This document shows positions 1-7,248 of a DNA stretch of 64,000 bases, piece by piece. Location: contig CALVCV010000005.1 of assembly GCA_944326155.1 (NCBI GenBank), positions 1 to 64,000 of the forward strand, read 5' to 3'. Both the position numbers and the translations under genes were made by a program. Each line of letters starts with the position of its first letter. Positions within the stretch are counted from its first letter, which is position 1. The notes beneath the pieces were generated by a model. It did not search any database. It was not told where the DNA came from and saw only the letters and a program-made list of their open reading frames with translations. Source of the DNA: an uncultured Bacilli bacterium. GTDB lineage: Bacteria > Bacillota_I > Bacilli_A > ML615J-28 > CAG-313.

Positions 1-99
1 TGAAGGAGGGGAACACATTTTCCCTATCCCCCATTGTTTATTTTTATTTCTTGTCTACTTTAGAAATATCATAACAAAAAAGAAGATCTATTTTTTATT

Positions 100-260
100 T
101 TTATAGGGTATTTTAGCTAGTTTTAGTTAGAATACCTTATTTTTTTATGCATTTATGAAACATCTAGATTTAATGACTATGTGAGACTGACCACGGACTC
201 GAACCATTAACTTACGGGTGTCGAACCTTTAGTTCTTACGGGACTCGAACCTATAAGAAA
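100..260. repeat. Long non-coding module, copy 1 (hairpin plus three T-arm-like motifs)
   Basis: This stretch is repeated with the same internal order at 1432-1590. It starts with a 13-bp hairpin, a T-run and a conserved segment containing ATTTATGAAACAT. It ends with three copies of a TCGAACC motif at 199, 221 and 245 (periods 22 and 24). Read on the minus strand the motifs look like tRNA T-arms (GGTTCGAGTCC). The link from the first to the second motif (197-218) is identical in both copies. No tRNA can be folded here. The first 100 bases of the window before it are T-rich and show nothing I can identify. Confidence 0.75.
107..146 (+). terminator. Hairpin terminator in repeat copy 1
   Basis: GGTATTTTAGCTA pairs with TAGTTAGAATACC (13 bp with two G-U pairs), followed by TTATTTTTTT. 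The copy at 1439 has a T-A to C-G exchange in the same stem position, so the stem is conserved by covariation and not only by recent duplication. Confidence 0.7.
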
Positions 261-268
261 TTTATAAT

Positions 269-298
269 TTGACACACAATATTTATAAATGGTATAAT
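269..298 (+). promoter_or_regulatory. Sigma-A promoter of the first lipoprotein gene
   Basis: TTGACA, 18-bp spacer, TATAAT with an extended -10 (TGGTATAAT). The start codon lies about 110 bases downstream, leaving a ~100-nt leader in which I see no clear structure. Confidence 0.75.
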
Positions 299-408
299 AT
301 AGTTGAAGATATAAAACTTTTTGTCACTTTTTGCTATGGTAAATTGTTTTATATATGAAAGGTTCAAAAAAACTTTATATTTATTATATAGATAGGAGGT
401 AAACTTTA

Positions 409-1275
409 ATGAAAAAAATATTAGTTAGTATACTTTTATTTGTTTTTGGGGTATGTCTGGTTGGGTGTGTTGATACACCTAATGGTCCAGGTTCTGAAGA
501 TCCATATCCAAATGGAAAATATAAGTTAACTGTCATTGATGATTTCGGTTATTTGGTTGAACCACTAGATAATTATTATAAAGCTGGAGAAGAAGTAGAA
601 GTTCACTTGGCTTTCTTATCAGGTCCATCAGTAGGTATAAACATTAATGGAGATTATATTGGTGAGGACGCCGAAACAAAACATGTTGATGGGCACCCAG
701 TTATTAGTTTTATAATGCCAAACAAAGATAGTACTTTATATACAACAATGAATGGTCTTATTTTAAGAGATTGTGGTGAAGATAATCATCAATGGGATGA
801 AGGTAGAGAAATCGAAGCTGGAAATGGTGGTTATGTAATGAAATATATTTGTGAGTTATGTGGCAAAACTAAAGAAGAAATTATAACAATAATAATGCCA
901 GAATTTAAAATATTTTATTCGCTTCAAGAAGCATTTAATAATCAGTTTTTAACTCATGAAGATTTAGAAGAAATAGCAAATTGTAAAAATAATGTGAATT
1001 ATGAAGATTTACCTAAAATTGATATTATGATTGAAGATAAAATAAAAGAAGATTTTTGCTCAATGAATGATATTAATTATGGATTAGATACTGAAATTCC
1101 AGGCACTATTAGATTTTTTGGAAAATATGATAAAGGCTTAGGGTATATTTTTTATATTGTTATGATTGATAACATTTTTGATTATCAAGATGTAATAGGA
1201 CAAGAAGTAGTTGATGGTATAACTTTTAATTATGATACAACACAGCGAATATTAGTGTGGAGAGAACATGAATAA
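409..1275 (+). CDS. Surface lipoprotein with CxxC module, function unknown
   Basis: A 288-residue protein with a signal peptide ending in lipobox LVGC (Cys20), so it should be lipid-anchored on the outer face of the membrane. AGGAGG lies 9 bases before the ATG. Residues about 125-160 hold a pattern common in Bacillota surface proteins: Cys, His-x-Trp-Asp-x-Gly, then CELCGKTK, which resembles a small zinc ribbon. The rest matches no family I recognise. It is a single-gene unit, with its own promoter and a terminator directly after the stop, and sits between the two copies of the non-coding repeat module. The CxxC pattern recurs in the 1828-residue lipoprotein at 37.6 kb and the protease at 47.6 kb. 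Confidence 0.8.
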   Translation: MKKILVSILLFVFGVCLVGCVDTPNGPGSEDPYPNGKYKLTVIDDFGYLVEPLDNYYKAGEEVEVHLAFLSGPSVGININGDYIGEDAETKHVDGHPVISFIMPNKDSTLYTTMNGLILRDCGEDNHQWDEGREIEAGNGGYVMKYICELCGKTKEEIITIIMPEFKIFYSLQEAFNNQFLTHEDLEEIANCKNNVNYEDLPKIDIMIEDKIKEDFCSMNDINYGLDTEIPGTIRFFGKYDKGLGYIFYIVMIDNIFDYQDVIGQEVVDGITFNYDTTQRILVWREHE

Positions 1276-1284
1276 TCAACTCAA

Positions 1285-1326
1285 GTCAGTTAACCCATCA
1301 TCATAAAAAGGTTAGCTGGCTTTTTT
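1285..1326 (+). terminator. Terminator of the first lipoprotein gene
   Basis: GTCAGTTAACC pairs with GGTTAGCTGGC (11 bp, two G-U pairs), followed by six T. Confidence 0.85.
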
Positions 1327-1397
1327 ATATTTAAATAGTCAATGTGTTAATATTTGTGTTATTCTGGTCCCGTCACCTGCATCATTAAAGTAAATCG

Positions 1398-1427
1398 GTA
1401 AGTCTTCCAATTAAGGCTTACTTTTTT
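1398..1427 (+). terminator. Second intrinsic terminator
   Basis: GTAAGTCTT pairs with AAGGCTTAC across a 6-base loop, followed by TTTTTT. The stretch just before it (1367-1386) looks like the 3' end of a tRNA or tmRNA (CCCGTCACC...) but no rest of such a gene is present. Confidence 0.75.
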
Positions 1428-1431
1428 AAAT

Positions 1432-1590
1432 TTTATGGGGTATTTTAGCCAATCTTGGTTAGAATACCATCTTTTTTTATACATTTATGAAACATATAGT
1501 CTTAATAAATATAGGAGACTTGCCAATGACTCGAACCATTAACTTACGGGATTCGAATCTTTAGTTCCAATGGGACTCGAACTTATAAGA
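1432..1590. repeat. Long non-coding module, copy 2
   Basis: Same order as copy 1: hairpin with T-run (1439-1478), conserved ATTTATGAAACAT segment, then three T-arm-like motifs with TCGAA at 1531, 1553 and 1577 (again periods 22 and 24). The copies differ by scattered substitutions, so the duplication is not recent or the element is under structural constraint. Beyond 1600, down to the promoter at 1780, I see no gene. Confidence 0.75.
1439..1478 (+). terminator. Hairpin terminator in repeat copy 2
   Basis: GGTATTTTAGCCAA pairs with TTGGTTAGAATACC (14 bp, two G-U pairs in the same places as copy 1), followed by a run of seven T. Confidence 0.75.
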
Positions 1591-1779
1591 GATAATGGGC
1601 GAAATAAAATTAGTTAATAAAAGAGATTTGCAAATTGTGGACCAATTTTAGAGCCTTGTACAGTTCTTTAAAAAAGATTCGAAAACAAACCAAGAAAAAA
1701 GGTAAATGAGGGTGGGGACCAAATTTGAGAGTATTATGTTAAAAGTTATTAGAAAACTTGTTATGATGTATTAATTTGT

Positions 1780-1808
1780 TTGACATCACTGGTAATATTT
1801 GGTATAAT
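1780..1808 (+). promoter_or_regulatory. Consensus sigma-A promoter
   Basis: TTGACA, exact 17-bp spacer, TATAAT with extended -10 (TGGTATAAT). It reads into a terminator about 90 bases downstream and lies ahead of the ABC exporter locus. Confidence 0.85.
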
Positions 1809-1814
1809 AGAGGT

Positions 1815-1925
1815 GTAGGAAAACTCATACTCTAAGATAGTTATAATAGTTACCTTAAAGTATTTAGAATTAAAAAAAATAGAAAAAGAAATTATCTGAC
1901 TCTCTTAGAAATAAGAGAGTTTTTT
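1815..1925 (+). ncRNA. Candidate small RNA or attenuator leader
   Basis: Bounded by the promoter at 1780-1808 and the terminator at 1899-1925, so the default transcript is about 110 nt with no convincing reading frame. TCTAAGA (1831-1837) is the exact complement of TCTTAGA (1903-1909) in the 5' arm of the terminator and could form a weak 7-bp antiterminator. It may be a free small RNA or the regulated leader of the exporter operon; I do not recognise a known riboswitch class. Confidence 0.4.
1899..1925 (+). terminator. Terminator ending the leader RNA
   Basis: ACTCTCTTA pairs perfectly with TAAGAGAGT around a GAAA tetraloop and is followed by TTTTT. Confidence 0.9.
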
Positions 1926-1966
1926 GTATTTATAACATATAAGATAAATAATGGTAGGTGTTAAAT

Positions 1967-2029
1967 ATGATTAAAATTTATTTATTAAATATGGTGATTA
2001 TCTTAGAAAGTTCAATTCAATATAATTAA
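1967..2029 (+). CDS. Possible 20-residue peptide
   Basis: ATG with TAGGTG six bases upstream, encoding a hydrophobic start (MIKIYLLNMVII) and a polar end. It lies between the leader terminator and the ABC exporter. It could be a peptide product, a leader peptide or chance; no family is recognised. Confidence 0.2.
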   Translation: MIKIYLLNMVIILESSIQYN

Positions 2030-2105
2030 TTTACAATATTTATTTCTAATTAAAATAAATAATAAAATATATAATTTTGATAAAAATATTAGGAGGTTTA
2101 AATAT

Positions 2106-2135
2106 ATGCAAAATTTGGCTGAATATAAATTATAA
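2106..2135 (+). CDS. Nine-residue mini-ORF with perfect ribosome site
   Basis: MQNLAEYKL and stop TAA. AGGAGG at 2091-2096 is nine bases ahead of the ATG and is the best ribosome site of this locus, yet it serves only nine codons. It may be a leader peptide, a signal peptide, or the stump of a precursor gene lost to a mutation. The exporter start lies 57 bases downstream. Confidence 0.3.
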   Translation: MQNLAEYKL

Positions 2136-2192
2136 ATAATCAATTATCTTTCATAAATTATTTGACACTACCTATTTAATTTGGAGAAATAT

Positions 2193-3086
2193 ATGAAAAA
2201 AAATTTTATAGATGTTTTGGAAAAAACTAAAAAACATTATTATATTAATTGTATATTATCAATAATGAGTGGTATTAGTATTCCTTTTTCTATTGTAGCA
2301 ACAGCTTACTTTTTTGATTCAATTAATCAATCTACTAATTTGATTATTGCCAGTATAATTTTAATTATGTCATATGTCATGCCTATTGTGAATATACCCA
2401 TTAATTATTATAATAAAATTATTTATAATATGACTGATATCAAATGGAATTCTTATGTTTCAACGCTTATAAGTAAAATACCTTATTATGAATATGAAAA
2501 TCAAGAAATATTTAATAAAATAAAACAAATTAGTGATAATAATTTGTATCAAAAAAAGGTATCTTTTACTTTGTTTATGATTAAAACTATTGTAAACATA
2601 TTATTATTAACTTGTATTTTTATTCGTGTTTCAATCATATTGTTAATATGTGAAGCAATTGTACTACCATTAGTTAATTATGTAGTTTCTAAAATAACTA
2701 AAAAAAGATATAATGCTATGTATGATACAAACTTAGACAGAAGAAAAGCATTATATAAATCATCACTATTACGAGATTATACGTTTGCTAAAGAATTAAG
2801 AATTAATGATTCATCATTATATATGTTAAATGATTGGCAAAATGAACAAAAAAATTTAGACAAAAAAGAACTAAATATAAAATTCAAATATGGATTATTT
2901 GGAAAAATTATTTCTAATGTTGAATATATTATTATATTATTTAATTTAATTATATTACTTTTACTATTTTTGAATAACCATATTACGCTTGGTGTTTTCA
3001 CTGGTTTATCAATAAATATTTTTAATATAAATTTTTATCTAAATATTCTCAAATCATTCAATCTAAAAAAAGTATATCATTATTGA
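2193..3086 (+). CDS. ABC exporter, membrane half (frame broken)
   Basis: Six-helix-type transmembrane domain of an ABC exporter (hydrophobic runs at about residues 12-70, 125-165 and 240-285). ATG at 2193 is preferred to the TTG at 2181 because GGAG ends seven bases before it. The frame ends at a TGA 15 bases after an A7 run (3065-3071). Moving to the -1 frame at that run continues without a stop into the ATP-binding domain, giving 577 residues, the normal size of a half-transporter. A genuine split, a programmed or transcriptional slip, a recent mutation or a consensus error are all possible. It pairs with the next exporter half as a heterodimer. Confidence 0.75.
   Translation: MKKNFIDVLEKTKKHYYINCILSIMSGISIPFSIVATAYFFDSINQSTNLIIASIILIMSYVMPIVNIPINYYNKIIYNMTDIKWNSYVSTLISKIPYYEYENQEIFNKIKQISDNNLYQKKVSFTLFMIKTIVNILLLTCIFIRVSIILLICEAIVLPLVNYVVSKITKKRYNAMYDTNLDRRKALYKSSLLRDYTFAKELRINDSSLYMLNDWQNEQKNLDKKELNIKFKYGLFGKIISNVEYIIILFNLIILLLLFLNNHITLGVFTGLSINIFNINFYLNILKSFNLKKVYHY
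3065..3071 (+). other. A7 slippery run joining the two ABC halves
   Basis: In the zero frame the run reads CTA AAA AAA GTA, so A_AAA_AAA fits the X_XXY_YYZ pattern used for -1 frameshifting. After a -1 slip the next codon is AGT and the frame runs on into the ATPase domain. One extra A in the DNA would have the same effect. Confidence 0.6.
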
Positions 3087-3925
3087 CTGAAACATGTGAT
3101 TCGTTGGATAATATTATAAAGAAGAATAGTCAAGATAAAACTTGTATAACTACAAACATTAATATTGAAAAAATAGAGTTTAAAAATGTTTATTTTAAGT
3201 ATCCTAAGACAACAAACTTTATTTTAAATAATGTGTCTTTCATATGTTATAAAGGTGAAAGTATAGCCATTGTTGGAGAAAATGGTGCAGGGAAGACAAC
3301 TCTTATTAAATTATTATTAGGGTTATATGAGCCATCAAGTGGACAAATATTACTAAATGGTATAGATATTTCTAATTATTCCAAGGAAGCAAGAGCAGTT
3401 ATTTTTGGGGTGACTTTTCAAGATTATAGCAAGTATTCAATGAGTATTAGAGAAAATATCATGATGAGTGATGAAGCACTTGATGAAAATAATTCTGAAT
3501 TATTAAAATATTTGGAGATTGATGACATTGCTTCTAAATATAATACAGGGTTCGAAACAATTCTAGGAAAAGATTTTGGTGATTCAAAAGAAATATCAGG
3601 TGGTGAATGGCAAAGAATTGCTATTTCAAGAGCTATGGTTAAGAAAAAGAGTATTTATATTTTTGATGAGCCGACTGCAGCTTTAGATCCACTGATGGAG
3701 ATTGAAGTATTTAACAAAATAATAAATAAAATAAATGATAAGATTAGTTTTTTTATTACTCATAGGTTAGGATTCACAAATAAAGTGGATAAAATTTTAA
3801 TGATAAAGAATAATTGTTTATGTGAGATGGGAAAATTCGAAGAGTTAGTAAATATGAAAGGTGAATTTTATAGATTATATGAAAGTCAAAGAAAACTTTA
3901 TATAAGGGGTAATAATGATGATTAA
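3083..3925 (+). CDS. ABC exporter, ATP-binding half (frame broken)
   Basis: Nucleotide-binding domain: Walker A GENGAGKTT, Q-loop FQDYSKYS, signature ISGGEWQRIAISRA, Walker B IYIFDEPTAALD and H-loop THR. The only upstream start is TTG at 3083, overlapping the TGA of the membrane half by four bases and without a clear ribosome site. The protein is more likely made as the C-terminal part of the upstream reading frame through the A7 run, or by coupled re-initiation. All motifs needed for ATP hydrolysis are present, so selection on this half was recent. Confidence 0.8.
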   Translation: MTETCDSLDNIIKKNSQDKTCITTNINIEKIEFKNVYFKYPKTTNFILNNVSFICYKGESIAIVGENGAGKTTLIKLLLGLYEPSSGQILLNGIDISNYSKEARAVIFGVTFQDYSKYSMSIRENIMMSDEALDENNSELLKYLEIDDIASKYNTGFETILGKDFGDSKEISGGEWQRIAISRAMVKKKSIYIFDEPTAALDPLMEIEVFNKIINKINDKISFFITHRLGFTNKVDKILMIKNNCLCEMGKFEELVNMKGEFYRLYESQRKLYIRGNNDD

Positions 3926-5711
3926 TGATAATACAAGAAAAATTGAAGAAGTAAACAATAATAATGAAACTATTAAAATAAATATTAAAGACTGTTTGAG
4001 TTTTTTTCTATTTGCATTTAAAAAGCAGAAGTATAATATAATTATTTATTCATTTTTTTTAGTGATTACAGCAACTCTTATTCCTATTTATACTTATTTG
4101 TGGAAAGAATATATTGATTATGCGACAATAGATTTTAATTTCAAAAATTCAATAATTTTTTTAATAATATATATTGGAATTAAAATGTTGGTTGAAATTT
4201 TTAATTTTTTCTATTTACGTATTCTAGATAAAATTAATTATACATCATGGCGTGTTTTAGATCGAACAATTAATGAAAAATCTTGTAATATTAAATATGA
4301 ATTTTATGAAATTCCAGAAATTCAAAGCAAAATAAATCGCGCATGGAATTTTAGTCATGGCGAATATGTTGATTTATATCAAAATATGATGTATATGTTA
4401 AAAATTATATTTGAGATAATTGGTATTTTTATTTCAGTATTTATCATTAATCCAATATTAGCATTGATTTGTATAGTTACCATAATACCAGCGTTTATAA
4501 CTAATTTTATAAAAAATAAAATAAGTATTTTAAATAATATTAAATTAACGAATTTATATACAGAACTAAATTATTATAAAAAAATATTATTAAATCAAGA
4601 TTTGATAAAAGATATTTATTTAAATAATAGTTTTACACTATTTGAAAATAAATTTAATAATTTAAAAAAAATAATATTCAATAAAGAAATTGTCATAGAA
4701 AGAAAAAAAATTAAATTAGAAATTATCGAGTTTTTAGTTAGAATTTTTTTGTTATGTATTTGTTTATTACTAATTGGATATTTTGTAAGCATTAAATTAA
4801 TAACATTTGGCTCATTATCTATTACGTTTACATTAATAGCCACATTAATATTTAATTTTACCGAATTTATTGAGATAGTAGGTTTATTTGTTACAACCAT
4901 GTATAGTATACAACAATATAATAATTTATTTAAAATTGATATATTGAATGATGAAATAGTAGATATAATTGATGATTTTGAAAAAATAAGTTTTTCTAAT
5001 GTTAGTTATAGATATCCATTGACGAATAAATATGTTATAAAAAGTTTAAATTTAGAAATAAAGAAAGGACAAAAAATAGCAATTGTTGGTTCAAATGGAA
5101 GTGGTAAAAGTACATTTATAAAATTATTATTAGGTCTTTTATCTCCTTCAATTGGAGAAATATATGTAGACTCTCAAAATCTTAAAAACATAGTAAAAAG
5201 TAATTACTGGCAAAATTTTTCAATGGTATTTCAAGACTATTGCAAGTATAAAGAAACTCTTAAATATAATGTAGGTATAGGCAATAATTCTAAGATCACA
5301 AATGATAAAGTTATTTTAAAATGTTTAATGATTGCTGATTTTATGAAAGAAATTGATTTAGACACTATTTTATGTAAAGAGTACGGAGGTATAGAATTAT
5401 CTGGTGGAGAATGGCAAAGGATTGCGCTAGCTAGAGCGATATGCAAAAACGGTAAAGTTTATATTTTAGATGAACCAAATTCTGCAATTGATCCAATTGA
5501 AGAGACCAAATTTTATGAAAAAATTAATAAGATTTGTAAAGATGATACTTGTATCTTTGTAACACATCGATTAGGATCAGTTTTGTTTTCTGATTTAGTG
5601 ATTTTCTTTGAAGATGGTGAAATCAAAGAAATTGGAGCACATGCTGATTTGGTTAATAAAAATGGGGCTTATGCAAAGTTTTGGCATTGTCAAGCAAGTC
5701 AGTATCAATAA
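3915..5711 (+). CDS. ABC exporter, membrane plus ATPase half-transporter
   Basis: A 598-residue intact exporter half. Membrane segments fill about residues 25-330. The ATPase domain follows with Walker A GSNGSGKST, Q-loop FQDYCKYK, signature LSGGEWQRIALARA, Walker B VYILDEPNSAID (Asn where most have Thr) and the THRLG H-loop. It overlaps the previous gene by 11 bases; AAGGGG suits ATG 3915 or the adjacent ATG 3918. With the broken half upstream it should form a heterodimeric peptide, lipid or drug exporter. Neighbouring C39-like and SdpI-like genes favour a peptide substrate, which is inference. Confidence 0.88.
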   Translation: MMINDNTRKIEEVNNNNETIKINIKDCLSFFLFAFKKQKYNIIIYSFFLVITATLIPIYTYLWKEYIDYATIDFNFKNSIIFLIIYIGIKMLVEIFNFFYLRILDKINYTSWRVLDRTINEKSCNIKYEFYEIPEIQSKINRAWNFSHGEYVDLYQNMMYMLKIIFEIIGIFISVFIINPILALICIVTIIPAFITNFIKNKISILNNIKLTNLYTELNYYKKILLNQDLIKDIYLNNSFTLFENKFNNLKKIIFNKEIVIERKKIKLEIIEFLVRIFLLCICLLLIGYFVSIKLITFGSLSITFTLIATLIFNFTEFIEIVGLFVTTMYSIQQYNNLFKIDILNDEIVDIIDDFEKISFSNVSYRYPLTNKYVIKSLNLEIKKGQKIAIVGSNGSGKSTFIKLLLGLLSPSIGEIYVDSQNLKNIVKSNYWQNFSMVFQDYCKYKETLKYNVGIGNNSKITNDKVILKCLMIADFMKEIDLDTILCKEYGGIELSGGEWQRIALARAICKNGKVYILDEPNSAIDPIEETKFYEKINKICKDDTCIFVTHRLGSVLFSDLVIFFEDGEIKEIGAHADLVNKNGAYAKFWHCQASQYQ

Positions 5712-5726
5712 TAAAATGGTGAATTT

Positions 5727-6503
5727 ATGAGAATATTAAATATTTCAAGTCATATTGATGGATACGGAATAATTGTTAATAATTGTATAGATTATAATAT
5801 AGCAGGAGCATCTAGTTTTTATGATAAAAATTTTCTAAAATTATATTGTGTTTTATGGGGACTTTATTCTAATTATGGTATTATTTCATTAGATAATAAT
5901 ATAACAAATGTTGTATTAAATACTTTAGGTTTACAATTGAATTTTAATGAGAATATAACAGAAGAAAATATAATTGAACAAATACGATTACACATAGATA
6001 ACAATACTCCTATTCTTTTAAGTGTAAATCATGCTGCTTTATTCTATTCTATTATGTATAAAGAAGTAAATAATGATGAAATTAATCATAATATAGTAAT
6101 ATATGGATATGACGATGAAAAAGAATTGATATATATTAAAGAAAGCTCAATTAATAATGAAGTTTTGGATTCTTTATGTAAAAATAAAGTATTCTCATCT
6201 TATAAAATAACGTATGACATGTTGATTAATTTTTATAGTAAAACTAAACAAATGATAAAGACCTTTGATTATAATAATTATTGCTTATACTATATTCAAA
6301 AGGTAAAAAACATTGATATGATTTATTTGAAAAAAAAGATTATATCACAATTTTTAGAAGTGTTAATAAATAATCAAGATTATTTACTTAATGAAATTAA
6401 TCAGTTGTTAAACGTGGGTAAATATGATAGTTATTATCGTAATGAACAATTTAGGAGAACGCATTATTACTCACTCATTCCATTATTTGATTTTTTTGAA
6501 TGA
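5727..6503 (+). CDS. C39/BtrH-like protein, N-terminal part (frame broken)
   Basis: The 258-residue frame starts 15 bases after the exporter. Residues about 1-165 resemble the papain-like fold of C39 peptidases and BtrH N-terminal domains: an early Asn-Asn-Cys, then TPILLSVNH, then HNIVIYGYDDEK with a His before a Gly-Tyr-Asp turn. The exact active-site Cys motif is not clear, so catalysis is uncertain. The frame ends at TGA six bases after a T7 run (6491-6497). Deleting one T gives DFLNETLSLKNNSEF and a continuous protein of about 471 residues. Such proteins occur beside peptide exporters and natural-product genes. Confidence 0.6.
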   Translation: MRILNISSHIDGYGIIVNNCIDYNIAGASSFYDKNFLKLYCVLWGLYSNYGIISLDNNITNVVLNTLGLQLNFNENITEENIIEQIRLHIDNNTPILLSVNHAALFYSIMYKEVNNDEINHNIVIYGYDDEKELIYIKESSINNEVLDSLCKNKVFSSYKITYDMLINFYSKTKQMIKTFDYNNYCLYYIQKVKNIDMIYLKKKIISQFLEVLINNQDYLLNEINQLLNVGKYDSYYRNEQFRRTHYYSLIPLFDFFE

Positions 6504-7143
6504 AACCTTGTCTTTAAAAAATAACTCAGAATTTAATGAGTTGAGAAAAGAATTTTTTATAAACAGACAAAAAATAATAAATACATTAGCAAAAAACTCA
6601 TATTTAAATAAAAATATCGAAACTATAAATTTTGATGATTTTCGAAATAAAATAAAAAGCATTTCAAATAAATTATATTGCAATATAAAAGAAAAATTTA
6701 ATAATATTAGTAATTTTATTACAGAAGAAATTAATTATTTAGAGGATGAAAAAACAATTCTTTCTGCTGATAGTGAAGATAAATTTTTTGTTTTGAATAG
6801 TATTAGAAAAGAAAGTAGTGTGAATAATAATTTTTCCTTTTGGAAAAGTTCAAATGATATGATTGAACATTGGATACTTATTGATTTTGCAGAATATAAA
6901 TTAGTAAATAAAATTTTAATAGAGCATCATTCTTCTAGTGTTTACATTACAAAGCAATTTTCCATTTATGGGTTAACTCAATACGGATGGGTTAAGCTAG
7001 AAAATATTAAAGAAAATATAAAAAATATAACTTGTTTTTATTATGAAATTCCTAAAAAATTAAAAAAAATAAAAATAAGTATTGAAAAACCAAATTATAG
7101 TATCGATTATGCTGCAAGAATAAAGTTAATTAAAATATTTTAA
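6424..7143 (+). CDS. C-terminal part of the C39-like protein, discoidin-like domain
   Basis: The homologous part begins near 6496; the ATG at 6424 is simply the first in this frame and has no good ribosome site. Residues about 30-120 are helical and charged. The last 110 residues read as a discoidin / F5-8 type C-like beta-sandwich: WKSSNDMIEHWILIDF, then KILIEHHSSSVYITKQFSIY and a final KKIKISIEKPN strand. That fold usually binds sugars or surfaces. It is best treated as the downstream part of the preceding gene. No terminator is visible before the next gene. Confidence 0.55.
   Translation: MIVIIVMNNLGERIITHSFHYLIFLNETLSLKNNSEFNELRKEFFINRQKIINTLAKNSYLNKNIETINFDDFRNKIKSISNKLYCNIKEKFNNISNFITEEINYLEDEKTILSADSEDKFFVLNSIRKESSVNNNFSFWKSSNDMIEHWILIDFAEYKLVNKILIEHHSSSVYITKQFSIYGLTQYGWVKLENIKENIKNITCFYYEIPKKLKKIKISIEKPNYSIDYAARIKLIKIF
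6491..6497 (+). other. T7 run where the C39-like gene is frameshifted
   Basis: With seven T the frame stops at once; with six T it opens into the downstream frame for another 215 codons. The change needed here (minus one) is opposite in sign to that at the A7 run of the exporter gene (plus one). Confidence 0.65.
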
Positions 7144-7204
7144 TATAATTTATATGAATGATTAGACAATTATAAATATAAGAGTAAAATAGATTAAAAG
7201 CACA

Positions 7205-7226
7205 AAAATTGTATATATACAATTTT
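7205..7226. promoter_or_regulatory. 22-bp perfect palindrome upstream of the SdpI-like gene
   Basis: AAAATTGTATA and its exact reverse complement with no spacer, 22 bases before the start codon. Size and symmetry fit an operator for a dimeric repressor, but its AT-rich make-up makes chance possible. Confidence 0.4.
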
Positions 7227-7248
7227 AAATAACTAAATAGGTGACTTT

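Noticed and set aside
195-251. tRNA genes on the minus strand
   Set aside because: Only T-arm-like pieces repeat; no anticodon arm or acceptor stem is present in either copy.
195-251. CRISPR array (spaced TCGAACC motifs)
   Set aside because: Units are about 23 bp with no room for spacers, only three per copy, and the intervening sequence is itself shared between copies.
1367-1386. tRNA or tmRNA 3' end (CCCGTCACC...CATCA)
   Set aside because: No acceptor partner, T arm or other domain can be placed upstream; too short to call a gene or attachment site.
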